DNA from: DASUSH01 sp050996575
GTDB taxonomy: Bacteria; Actinomycetota; Thermoleophilia; Solirubrobacterales; 70-9
Length of the DNA: 18,792 nt
Assembly (NCBI GenBank): GCA_050996575.1
Contig: JBPCRS010000060.1
Coordinates: 1 to 18,792 of the forward strand
Direction: 5' to 3'
How positions within the stretch are numbered: the first letter of the stretch is position 1; each line of letters begins with the position of its first letter. The notes beneath the pieces are model-generated. The model was not told where the DNA came from, did no database searches, and worked only from the letters and a program-made list of their open reading frames with translations. The translations under genes and the position numbers were made by a program. This document shows, piece by piece, positions 7,082-13,238 of this stretch.

Positions 7082-7171
7082 CACCTTCGAGGTCCGCGCG
7101 ATCGACGCCGCCGGTAACGTCGAGGATTCGCCGGCGAAGGACAAGTTCAAGCCGAGGCGCCGAAGAAGTAG
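7080..7171 (+). pseudogene. Relic of a secreted-protein Ig-like module fused to the prfB 3' end
   Basis: In the frame of base 7080 the DNA reads DTFEVRAIDAAGN then VEDSPAKDKFKPRRR, overlapping the prfB stop by two bases. This is the end of the same kind of module found at the C-terminus of the protease at 4690 (HTFSITATDNGSG ... basic tail). Nothing upstream in this frame fits, since it lies within prfB, and no start codon is available. Near the end the frame is lost by one base relative to AAG AAG TAG TAG (7163-7174), which looks like the old terminus. It is most simply a fragment left by a deletion or recombination that joined prfB to the tail of another gene. Confidence 0.6.
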
Positions 7172-7172
7172 T

Positions 7173-7200
7173 AGCCCGGTAGGGCCTGCCACTTTGGGCT
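7173..7200. terminator. Possible bidirectional hairpin between prfB and the vapC relic
   Basis: AGCCC (7173-7177) pairs with GGGCT (7196-7200), enclosing GGTAGG/CCTGCC. It sits exactly between two convergent reading frames. There is no strong T-tract on either strand, so terminator function is uncertain. Confidence 0.3.
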
Positions 7201-7577
7201 CAGTCGATCGAACCCCGCTCGGCGACCCAGACGCTTTGCAACCGCAGGCTTGAGTGCCGGGCGATGACGTCGTAATCGCCGTCGTAGTGGAGGACGCCAA
7301 CTCCCTGGTCGTCCGCCACCGTGGCGACAAGCAGGTCAACCGGCTTGACCCGGTGCGAGATGCCGGGTGTGCGAGCGAGCTCGGCTTGGGCATCGAGCGC
7401 GGAGCGGAGGGTCCTCGGGCTGCCGGCCGCGTGTGGGAGCGCGGTCAGCCGCTCTTGGAGGCGAGCGAAGTCTTCGCCCGCTCGCGCCGAATAGAGCGCC
7501 TCGAGAAGAAACGGCTCGCTGGTCAGGATCTGGTCATCGCGAACGGCCTGCTCAAACCGGGAGCGGTCGTTTCTTCG
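7200..7577 (-). pseudogene. Truncated VapC-like PIN-domain toxin
   Basis: VapC toxins are PIN-fold, metal-dependent RNases. The minus strand encodes most of one: RFEQAVRDDQILTSEPFLLE (containing the second acidic residue before ALYSAR), LQERLTALPHAAGSP, HRVKPVDLLVATVADDQGVG (third acidic residue), VLHYDGDYDVIARH (fourth), and WVAERGSID at the end. The N-terminal 20-30 residues with the first catalytic Asp (normally in a V-D-x-S/T-x pattern) are absent. Upstream in this frame the translation is arginine-rich shadow sequence with no sensible start. The copy is therefore probably an inactive 5'-deleted remnant. The end is TGA 7202-7200. Confidence 0.65.
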
Positions 7578-7690
7578 ACTAGGACCTGACGCTTCGTTGC
7601 CGGGTCGCCCTCTGACTCGAGACGATTGATTTTTTCCTCCGCTCCGAGGATCAGGAGCTCCTTCAAGTCGACGCGCTCGCCGGGTAGGTT
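7523..7690 (-). pseudogene. Possible antitoxin remnant upstream of the vapC fragment
   Basis: A minus-strand frame starts right after the esterase stop and reads GERVDLKELLILGAEEKINR, then LESEGDPATKRQVLVEETT, ending at TGA 7525-7523 inside the vapC frame. Its helical, charged character and its overlap with the toxin fragment suit the C-terminal part of an antitoxin. No proper start codon or RBS is present (only TTG). QVLVEETT could alternatively be the decayed first strand of the toxin. I do not recognise the family. The identification is weak. Confidence 0.3.
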
Positions 7691-8584
7691 CTAAGCCCGG
7701 CACTCGTCTAGCCGCCCCCGGGCCCACCTGCCCGCGCGCTCCAGCGCCGCCGCACCCTCGCTCAGCCGCGAGCCGAAGAGCTGGAAGTTGTGGAACATCC
7801 CCGGCCAGACGTCGAGCTCGGCCTTGGTTCCGGCGCGGCGCGCGGCGTCGGCGAGGCGGCTCGAGTCGTCGAGCAGGATCTCCGAGCCGCCGACCTGGAT
7901 CAGCATCGGCGGCAGGCCGGCGAGGTCGGCGTGAAGCGGTGAGGCGAGCCAGTCGGTGGGCTCGCGCCCGTCGAGGTAGGTCTCGGCCGCGATGACAAGG
8001 GGCTCGCGGCCGAGCCAATCGTCGTCGGAGGCAGCGGCGAGAGATGGCGCCGAGACCGTCATGTCGACCCAGGGTGAGAAGCAGACGATGCCGGCTGGCT
8101 GAGGCTGGCTTGCCTCCCGGAGCGAGAGGGCCGCCGCCACCGCGAGCCCTCCGCCGGCCGAGCTGCCGGCAAGTACGAGCTGCCGCTCTCCGGCCGAGCT
8201 GAGCTCCCGGTAAGCGGCGAGAGTCGCATCGAGCGCGGCTGGGAACGGGTTCTCGGGGAGCAGCGGGCAGTCGATGCCGACGACCGTGACGCCGGAAGAA
8301 TGGCTGAGCCGAGCAATCAGATCCTGGTTCGACACGGCCGAGCCGACCGCGTGGCCGCCGCCGTGCATATAGAGGATCCCGGGCACCTCTGAGGCACCGG
8401 GGGCGACCACCCGTAGGCCCCGCACCTCGCCCACCTCGACTTGCTCGAGCGATGTCCCTTCAGAGGCCGGAAACTCAGCCATCGCCGAATCGAAGATCTG
8501 CTTCGCGTCATTCGAGTCGTCGAGGCGCTCGGCGATCTCCGTCCGCAGCTCGTCAAGGAGCTCCTCAGCCTCGGGCGTCGCCAT
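7691..8584 (-). CDS. Alpha/beta hydrolase, hormone-sensitive lipase family (esterase/lipase)
   Basis: A 297-residue carboxylesterase-type enzyme, probably cytoplasmic as no signal peptide is seen. The oxyanion-hole motif HGGG is at 74-77 (YMHGGGHAVGS). The nucleophile Ser142 lies in GSSAG. The acid is probably Glu235 or a nearby Asp in VGGSEILLDDS, and His265 in WPGMFHNFQ completes the triad. The order HGGG, GxSAG, D/E, H defines bacterial family IV (HSL-like). It probably hydrolyses short-chain or aryl esters; the natural substrate is unknown. I chose ATG 8584 because GGAG lies 9 nt upstream; ATG 8599 in the same frame adds MENPA. It is divergent from the FIST gene with only 35 bp between starts. 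The stop is TAG 7693-7691. Confidence 0.88.
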   Translation of the reverse strand: MATPEAEELLDELRTEIAERLDDSNDAKQIFDSAMAEFPASEGTSLEQVEVGEVRGLRVVAPGASEVPGILYMHGGGHAVGSAVSNQDLIARLSHSSGVTVVGIDCPLLPENPFPAALDATLAAYRELSSAGERQLVLAGSSAGGGLAVAAALSLREASQPQPAGIVCFSPWVDMTVSAPSLAAASDDDWLGREPLVIAAETYLDGREPTDWLASPLHADLAGLPPMLIQVGGSEILLDDSSRLADAARRAGTKAELDVWPGMFHNFQLFGSRLSEGAAALERAGRWARGRLDECRA

Positions 8585-8606
8585 CGCTGGATTCTCCATG
8601 CTGTCG

Positions 8607-8612
8607 TACCGT
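8607..8612 (+). promoter_or_regulatory. Candidate -10 box, FIST gene
   Basis: TACCGT with 7 nt to GTG 8620. This favours GTG 8620 over the in-frame GTGs at 8611 and 8617 and over the long upstream extension to 8452, which would run through the divergent esterase. Confidence 0.45.
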
Positions 8613-8619
8613 GCGTGTG

Positions 8620-9771
8620 GTGAGCGCGCGAATCGCAGTCGGCGTCTCGGAGAGCTTCGATCCGGTCGAGGCCTTCAGCGAGGCCGCACGCGACGCCGCG
8701 CGAGAGCTCGACGCCCCGTGCGATCTCTGCATCCTTTTCGCCGGGCCGACCCACCTCGGTCACGCGAAGTGGCTTCTCTCCACCGTCCACGACGAGCTCT
8801 CACCGACCCATCTGATCGGCTGCGGCGCCAGTGGCGTCGTCGGTGGCGGCCGCGAGATCGAGGGTGGGGCCGGGGCCGTCGTCTGGGCCGCCTCGCTACC
8901 GGGGGTCGGGGTCCAGACGCACCACCTCGAGGCGTCTCCGGGCAAGGGCGCGGTGGCCGGACTGGCCGACGGGCTCGACGGAGACGCGCTCGTCCTGCTC
9001 GCCGATCCGTACTCGTTCGCGACTGAGCGCCTGCTCGAGTCGGTCGAGGCGATCCGGCCCGGCCTTCCGGTGCTCGGCGGCCTCGTCAGCGCCGCGGCGG
9101 CCGGTGGCGGCGTCCTCTTTCGAAACGGCGACGTGATCTCCGGCGGCGCGGTCGCCTGCTCGCTCGACGGCGTCGCCGTCGTTCCCTGCGTCTCCCAGGG
9201 GGCTGCCCCGGTTGGTCCGGAGATGACGGTCACCGCCGCCCACGACAACGTGATCGAGGAACTCGCTTCGATGCCCGCGCTCGAACGAGTCAAGGAGGCG
9301 ATCGCCGAGCTTCCCGAACGTGAGCGCGCGCTCGCCGCGGAGGGCCTGATTCTCGGCCTCGTGATCGATGAGAACCAGCCCGAGTACGAGCGCGGCGACT
9401 TCCTCGTTCGGCCGATCATCGGCGCCGATCCCGATCACGGCTGGATCGCCGTCGGCGAGCAGGTCCAGGTCGGCCAGACCGTCCGCTTGCAGGTCCGCGA
9501 CGAGGCATCGGCCGACGAAGACCTGCGCGAGGCGCTGCGCACGCAGAGCGAGGCGCACGCCTCGGGCGGAGTGGCGGGGGCGTTGCTGTTCACCTGCAAC
9601 GGCCGCGGTTCGCACATGTTCACGCTCCCCGACCACGACGCCGTCGCGATCGAGGACACGCTCGGCACACCCACCGCCGGGTTCTTCTGCGCCGGCGAGA
9701 TCGGCCCGGTCGGCGGCCGCAACTTCCTCCACGGCTTCACGGCGACGCTCGCCGTCTTCCCCGCCGACTGA
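8620..9771 (+). CDS. FIST domain protein (FIST_N + FIST_C), putative ligand sensor
   Basis: A 383-residue protein with no membrane segment. The N-terminal half (ARIAVGVSESFDPVEAFSEA..., LIGCGASGVVGGGREIEGGA) is FIST_N and the C-terminal half (about residues 210-383) is FIST_C. The end is strongly diagnostic: ALLFTCNGRGSHMF, then GTPTAGFFCAGEIGPVGGRN and FLHGFTATLAVF. FIST domains are proposed small-molecule sensors, often attached to signalling domains. Here the protein stands alone, so it may act as a soluble binding protein. The gene ends TGA 3 bp before the nadC GTG, so the two are probably co-transcribed and translationally coupled. That places a sensor next to NAD synthesis, but a functional link is inference. 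Confidence 0.9.
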   Translation: MSARIAVGVSESFDPVEAFSEAARDAARELDAPCDLCILFAGPTHLGHAKWLLSTVHDELSPTHLIGCGASGVVGGGREIEGGAGAVVWAASLPGVGVQTHHLEASPGKGAVAGLADGLDGDALVLLADPYSFATERLLESVEAIRPGLPVLGGLVSAAAAGGGVLFRNGDVISGGAVACSLDGVAVVPCVSQGAAPVGPEMTVTAAHDNVIEELASMPALERVKEAIAELPERERALAAEGLILGLVIDENQPEYERGDFLVRPIIGADPDHGWIAVGEQVQVGQTVRLQVRDEASADEDLREALRTQSEAHASGGVAGALLFTCNGRGSHMFTLPDHDAVAIEDTLGTPTAGFFCAGEIGPVGGRNFLHGFTATLAVFPAD

Positions 9772-9774
9772 GTC

Positions 9775-10629
9775 GTGGGTACCGACGCCACGATCCGCGA
9801 GCTGGTCGCCGCCGCGCTCGCCGAGGACATCGGGCCGGGCGACGCGACAGCCGAGGCCGTCGTTCCAGCGGACGCCCGCGCCCGCGCCCGGATCGTGCAG
9901 AAAGCCCCGGGCGTGCTCTTCGGCCTCGACGTCTGCGAGGAGACCTTCCGCCAGGCCGGTGCCGAGAGCTTCGACCGGATCGTCGTCGAGGGCCAGTGGC
10001 GTGACGGCGTGCCGGCGCAGGTTGCGCTCGTCTCCGGCCCGGCCCGCTCCCTGCTCGCCGCCGAGCGGACCGCGCTCAACCTGCTCGGCCATCTCTCCGG
10101 CGTGGCGACGCTGAGCGCCCGCTACGCGAAGGAGGTCGAGGGAACCGGCGCCAAGCTGCTCGACACGCGCAAGACGACGCCTGGCCTGCGAATGCTCGAG
10201 AAGGCGGCTGTCGCCGCGGGCGGGGGGAGAAACCACCGCATGGGCCTGTATGACGCGATCCTGATCAAGGAGAACCACGCCGTGCTTGCCGGCGGCGTTG
10301 GCGCCGCGGTTCGACTCGCCATCGAATGCCGTCCCGACCTCACCGTCGAGGTCGAGTGCCGAGATCTCGCCGAGGTCCGCGAGGCACTCGCGGCGGGCGC
10401 GTCGCGCCTGCTGCTCGACAACATGGTGCCGGCCGAACTTCGCGCCGCCGTCGCGGTTCGCGGCGAGGTCCAGGGCGAGGCGAGGGCGACGCTCGAGGCC
10501 TCGGGTGGGGTGACGCTTGAGAACGTCCGCGAGATCGCCGTGACCGGTGTCGATTTCGTCTCCGTCGGCGCCCTCACCCACTCGGCGCCGAGTCTCGACC
10601 TGAGCATGCTGCTCGACTCGGCACGGTAG
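9775..10629 (+). CDS. nadC: Nicotinate-nucleotide pyrophosphorylase (quinolinate phosphoribosyltransferase)
   Basis: NadC converts quinolinate and PRPP to nicotinate mononucleotide, CO2 and pyrophosphate in de novo NAD synthesis in the cytosol. The 284-residue length is typical. Diagnostic motifs in order: EDIGPGDATAE (18-27), ERTALNLLGHLSGVAT (97-112), LLDTRKTTPGLR (128-139) with the basic substrate-binding residues, GGGRNHRMGLYDAILIKENH (149-168), VEVECRDLAE, LLLDNM, LEASGGV and VDFVSVGALTHS. It starts at GTG 9775, 3 bp after the FIST stop, with no separate promoter seen. The TAG stop (10627-10629) doubles as the start of the next gene's -10 box. nadA is about 1.5 kb downstream, past two other genes; nadB is not in the window. 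Confidence 0.96.
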   Translation: MGTDATIRELVAAALAEDIGPGDATAEAVVPADARARARIVQKAPGVLFGLDVCEETFRQAGAESFDRIVVEGQWRDGVPAQVALVSGPARSLLAAERTALNLLGHLSGVATLSARYAKEVEGTGAKLLDTRKTTPGLRMLEKAAVAAGGGRNHRMGLYDAILIKENHAVLAGGVGAAVRLAIECRPDLTVEVECRDLAEVREALAAGASRLLLDNMVPAELRAAVAVRGEVQGEARATLEASGGVTLENVREIAVTGVDFVSVGALTHSAPSLDLSMLLDSAR

Positions 10630-10632
10630 AGT
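10627..10632 (+). promoter_or_regulatory. Candidate -10 box, SnoaL-like gene
   Basis: TAGAGT, 8 nt before ATG 10641. Its first three bases are the nadC stop codon. Confidence 0.35.
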
Positions 10633-10640
10633 CGCGGCAG

Positions 10641-11162
10641 ATGGCAGTCGGACCGACAAAGGTGCTGCGCGACAAGCGCGAGAAGCTCGTGATCGAGCAC
10701 ATGGAGACCGAGAACGAGCACGACTACGACGCGACGATCGACACCTTCGACCACCCGCGCTACGAACTGATCGCCACCGGCGACGTCTACGACGGCAAGA
10801 AGCAGGTCGAGACCTACTTCGACGAGACGCGGACGGCGTTCCCCGACCAGCGCAACAAGCTGCTCGCGCTGCACCATTCCGATGACGCGGTGATCGTCGA
10901 GGCGATGCTCTACGGAACCCACGAAGGCTCGTTCCGCGGCCTGCCGCCGACCGGGCGCAAGTTCGAGATGCGCATCTGCGCGATGTTCATCTTCGAGCAG
11001 GACCGGCTCGTCTGCGAGCGCGTCTACTTCGACGCGGGCACGATCCTGCGCCAGCTCGGCATCGCCCACGATCCGCTGACCGTGACCGGGCGGGTGGCGA
11101 CGGTGCTCAACCACCCGCTCACCGTCGGCCGCGCGGTCCTGCGCCAGCTAACCAGTCGGTAG
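10641..11162 (+). CDS. SnoaL-like (NTF2-fold) ester cyclase family protein
   Basis: A 173-residue soluble protein. The core follows the SnoaL/ester cyclase pattern: an N-terminal helix with LVIEHMETENEHDYDATIDT, GDVYDGKKQVETYFDETRTA, FPDQRNK, VIVEAMLYGTHEGSFRGLPP, then GRKFEMRICAMFIFEQDRLV and CERVYFDAGTILRQLGI. PTGR...F.F after GLPP and the VYFD...ILRQLG ending are family hallmarks. Members include polyketide cyclases, but most standalone actinobacterial ones have no known substrate. A C-terminal extension of about 35 residues (NHPLTVGRAVLRQL) follows the usual end. Its TAG stop abuts the stop of the convergent glycosylase gene (TAG|CTA), leaving no intergenic DNA. Confidence 0.85.
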   Translation: MAVGPTKVLRDKREKLVIEHMETENEHDYDATIDTFDHPRYELIATGDVYDGKKQVETYFDETRTAFPDQRNKLLALHHSDDAVIVEAMLYGTHEGSFRGLPPTGRKFEMRICAMFIFEQDRLVCERVYFDAGTILRQLGIAHDPLTVTGRVATVLNHPLTVGRAVLRQLTSR

Positions 11163-12032
11163 CTACTTCAGCAACCGCGACAACCGCCGGTCCTTGAGCA
11201 CGCGGCCGCCGGTCTGCTCCTCGGGGCAGTAGGTGGTCGAGTGCTCGGCGAAGTGGACCGCCGCCAGGGTCGTGCCGCAGCGCGGGCACGGCTCGCCCTC
11301 GTGCTTGTGGACCCGCAGGGGCATCGGCATCTTGTCGGGAACCGTCTCGCCGATCGTCTCCTCGTAGGTCTCGATCGTCGCGCCGAGGACCGCGAGCGCG
11401 GCGTGCAGGCGCTCGACCTCGTCGGCGTCGAGGTCGGAGCCCTTCTTGAACGGACCCAGGCGCGCCTCCCAGAGGATCTCGTCCGACCACGAGCGCCCGA
11501 TCCCGGCGATCGTCCGCTGGTGGCGCAGGAGCGGGTGGAGTTGGCGGGGCTCGTCGATCAGCTCGGCGAAGACATCGAGTGGCGGCGCGGGCCACGCTTC
11601 GGGCCCGAGCGTCGCGATCATCTCATCGAGCTCGACTTTCTCGGCCGGCAAGAGCTTCGCCCAGGCGCGCTGCTTGGTCCCGAACTCGCGCAGCCGCAGC
11701 TCGCGGCCGTCCTCGATTCGGACGAGCAGCCGCGATCGCTTGTCCTTGAGCGAGGCGCGCTTGTCGTAGACCTGAAGCCGGCCCGCCGACATCAGGTGGA
11801 TCAGCAGCGCGAGGTCGCCGTGCTTCGAAGCCGGCGCGGGCGCGATCTCGACCACCGGCATCTTGCCGATTCGCCGCACGCCGGCGATCTCGCGCCCGGT
11901 GAGCTCGGCGAGCGGCGGGTCGAACGTCTTCATCACGACCATCCCGGTGGCCAGCGCCGATTCGACGCGTGAGCCGGTCAGTGCCGCCGAAAGGCGCCGC
12001 GCGGCGATCTCGACCTCCGGTAGCTCGGGCAT
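11163..12032 (-). CDS. Fpg/Nei family DNA glycosylase (formamidopyrimidine-DNA glycosylase-like)
   Basis: A 289-residue base-excision repair enzyme. MPELPEVE gives the catalytic N-terminal Pro2 and Glu3; Lys57 in IGKMPV is the conserved beta-hairpin lysine. The helix-two-turn-helix is IAGIGRSWSDEILWEARLGP (about 175-194). The C-terminal zinc finger has Cys249 and Cys252 (CPRCGT) and Cys269 (TTYCPEEQTGG). The usual fourth Cys, in YCPxCQ, is Glu272, and the usual Arg before T-x-Y-C is His. The finger is therefore either remodelled or only three-Cys. This may be a lineage subfamily rather than classical MutM, so I give no symbol. The start is ATG 12032 with TAGTTT 6 nt upstream on the minus strand. 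It is divergent from nadA. Confidence 0.92.
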   Translation of the reverse strand: MPELPEVEIAARRLSAALTGSRVESALATGMVVMKTFDPPLAELTGREIAGVRRIGKMPVVEIAPAPASKHGDLALLIHLMSAGRLQVYDKRASLKDKRSRLLVRIEDGRELRLREFGTKQRAWAKLLPAEKVELDEMIATLGPEAWPAPPLDVFAELIDEPRQLHPLLRHQRTIAGIGRSWSDEILWEARLGPFKKGSDLDADEVERLHAALAVLGATIETYEETIGETVPDKMPMPLRVHKHEGEPCPRCGTTLAAVHFAEHSTTYCPEEQTGGRVLKDRRLSRLLK

Positions 12033-12037
12033 CTCTC

Positions 12038-12044
12038 TAAACTA
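12038..12044. promoter_or_regulatory. Overlapping -10 boxes for divergent fpg-like and nadA genes
   Basis: The minus strand reads TAGTTT (12044-12039), 6 nt before the glycosylase ATG. The plus strand reads TAAACT (12038-12043) facing nadA. Both fit TANNNT and overlap by five bases, so one symmetric site could fire both ways. The nadA leader would be about 80 nt. The plus-strand assignment is weaker. Confidence 0.35.
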
Positions 12045-12110
12045 TGCAGGCAGCGAACATTCGATCTGCATCAGGCACGCCGAATTCAGGCGAGCCGGGC
12101 AGACGAACAT

Positions 12111-12123
12111 AGGAAGTGAGGAA
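12111..12123 (+). promoter_or_regulatory. nadA ribosome binding site
   Basis: AGGAAGTGAGGAA, with GAGGAA ending 5 nt before ATG 12129. It is one of the few strong Shine-Dalgarno sequences here and shows that nadA is leadered. Confidence 0.65.
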
Positions 12124-12128
12124 CGGCC

Positions 12129-13139
12129 ATGGCAGTCGAGCTGCCGACCATCCAATCGCCCACCCAGCCGGAGCTCTCCGCTGACGAGGTCAAGGAGATG
12201 AGCGCCGAGGTGCGCGCGCTCGCCGCCGAGCGAAACGCGGTCATCCTTGCCCACAACTACGAGGTGCCCGAGATTCAGGAGGTCGCCGACCTGACCGGCG
12301 ACTCGCTGCAGCTCTCGCGCGAGGCCGCCTCGACCGATGCAGAGGTGATTGCGTTCTGCGGCGTCCACTTCATGGCCGAAACCGCCTCCGTCCTCTCACC
12401 GCAAAAGACCGTCCTGATCCCCGACCTCGACGCCGGCTGCTCGCTCTCGGACTCGATCACCGCCGACCAGCTCCGCGCCTGGAAGGCCGAGCACCCCGGC
12501 GCCCTCGTCGTCATGTACGTCAACACATCGGCCGAGGTCAAGGCCGAGACCGACTACTGCTGCACCTCCTCGAACGCGGTCAAGGTCGTCGAGCACATCC
12601 GCCGTGAGCACGGCGACGACGCCGAGATCCTCTTCGGGCCCGACATGTGGCTGGGCGCTTACGTCGAGAAGCAGACGGGCCGGCCGATGCACGTCTGGGA
12701 CGGCGAGTGCCACGTCCACGCCGGGATCCGGCCCGAGGACATCAATGCCCAGCGCGCCGCCCATCCCGAGGCCGAGTTCCTGATCCACCCCGAGTGCGGC
12801 TGCTCGACCCAGGCGATGGAGTACGTCGCCTCAGGCGACATCGGCTCCGAGGGCGTCCACATGCTCTCGACCTCGGGAATGCTGAAGCATGTCAGCGAGC
12901 GACCCGACGGCGAGTTCATCATCGCCACCGAGACCGGGATGCTCTACCCGCTCGAGCAGGCCGCGCCGCGGGCCGAGCTTCACGCCGCCAATCGGATGGC
13001 GTTTTGCAAGTACATGAAGATGATCACGCTGCCGAAGTTGCGCGACTCGCTGCGCGAGATGAAGCACGAGGTCAAGGTCCCAGCCGACGTCGCCGAGCGC
13101 GCCCGGGTGCCGATCGAGCGGATGGTTGCGATCATCTAG
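12129..13139 (+). CDS. nadA: Quinolinate synthase, [4Fe-4S] enzyme
   Basis: NadA condenses iminoaspartate with dihydroxyacetone phosphate to quinolinate, the substrate of NadC. The 336-residue protein shows the three-domain NadA pattern: VILAHNYEVPEIQEVADLTG (38-57) and FCGVHFMAETA (77-87), PDLDAGCSLSDS with the first cluster Cys104, YVNTSAEVKAETDYCCTSSN, GPDMWLGAYVEKQTG, HPECGCSTQ with the second cluster Cys223, and NRMAFCKYMKM with the third Cys293. Extra cysteines at 144, 145 and 225 are visible. The start is supported by GAGGAA upstream. The gene stands alone between a divergent glycosylase and the transketolase pair; its partner L-aspartate oxidase (nadB) is not in the window. Stop TAG 13137-13139. 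Confidence 0.96.
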   Translation: MAVELPTIQSPTQPELSADEVKEMSAEVRALAAERNAVILAHNYEVPEIQEVADLTGDSLQLSREAASTDAEVIAFCGVHFMAETASVLSPQKTVLIPDLDAGCSLSDSITADQLRAWKAEHPGALVVMYVNTSAEVKAETDYCCTSSNAVKVVEHIRREHGDDAEILFGPDMWLGAYVEKQTGRPMHVWDGECHVHAGIRPEDINAQRAAHPEAEFLIHPECGCSTQAMEYVASGDIGSEGVHMLSTSGMLKHVSERPDGEFIIATETGMLYPLEQAAPRAELHAANRMAFCKYMKMITLPKLRDSLREMKHEVKVPADVAERARVPIERMVAII

Positions 13140-13225
13140 GCGCCGCAATTTGCGAGCGCGCGAGCCCTCGCCCTCCGTCCGAAACCCCACTTAACTTTGA
13201 CCCCGATGGAAGCGGCAGCAAGCGC

Positions 13226-13231
13226 TAACCT
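13226..13231 (+). promoter_or_regulatory. Candidate -10 box, transketolase operon
   Basis: TAACCT with 7 nt to ATG 13239. A second candidate, TAACTT at 13192-13197, lies 8 nt before the in-frame ATG 13206, so two starts compete. I prefer 13239 because it leaves the conserved protein complete. Confidence 0.4.
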
Positions 13232-13238
13232 CGCGGCG

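Noticed and set aside
8452..8619. Extension of the FIST protein to 8452
   Set aside because: It would run antisense through the start of the esterase and adds sequence unlike FIST_N. The GTG 8620 start has a matching -10.
8896..10659. Very long minus-strand open frame (587 codons) opposite the FIST gene and nadC
   Set aside because: It is the antisense shadow of two well-recognised genes in GC-rich DNA. Its translation is Arg/Ala/Asp-rich with no family motifs.
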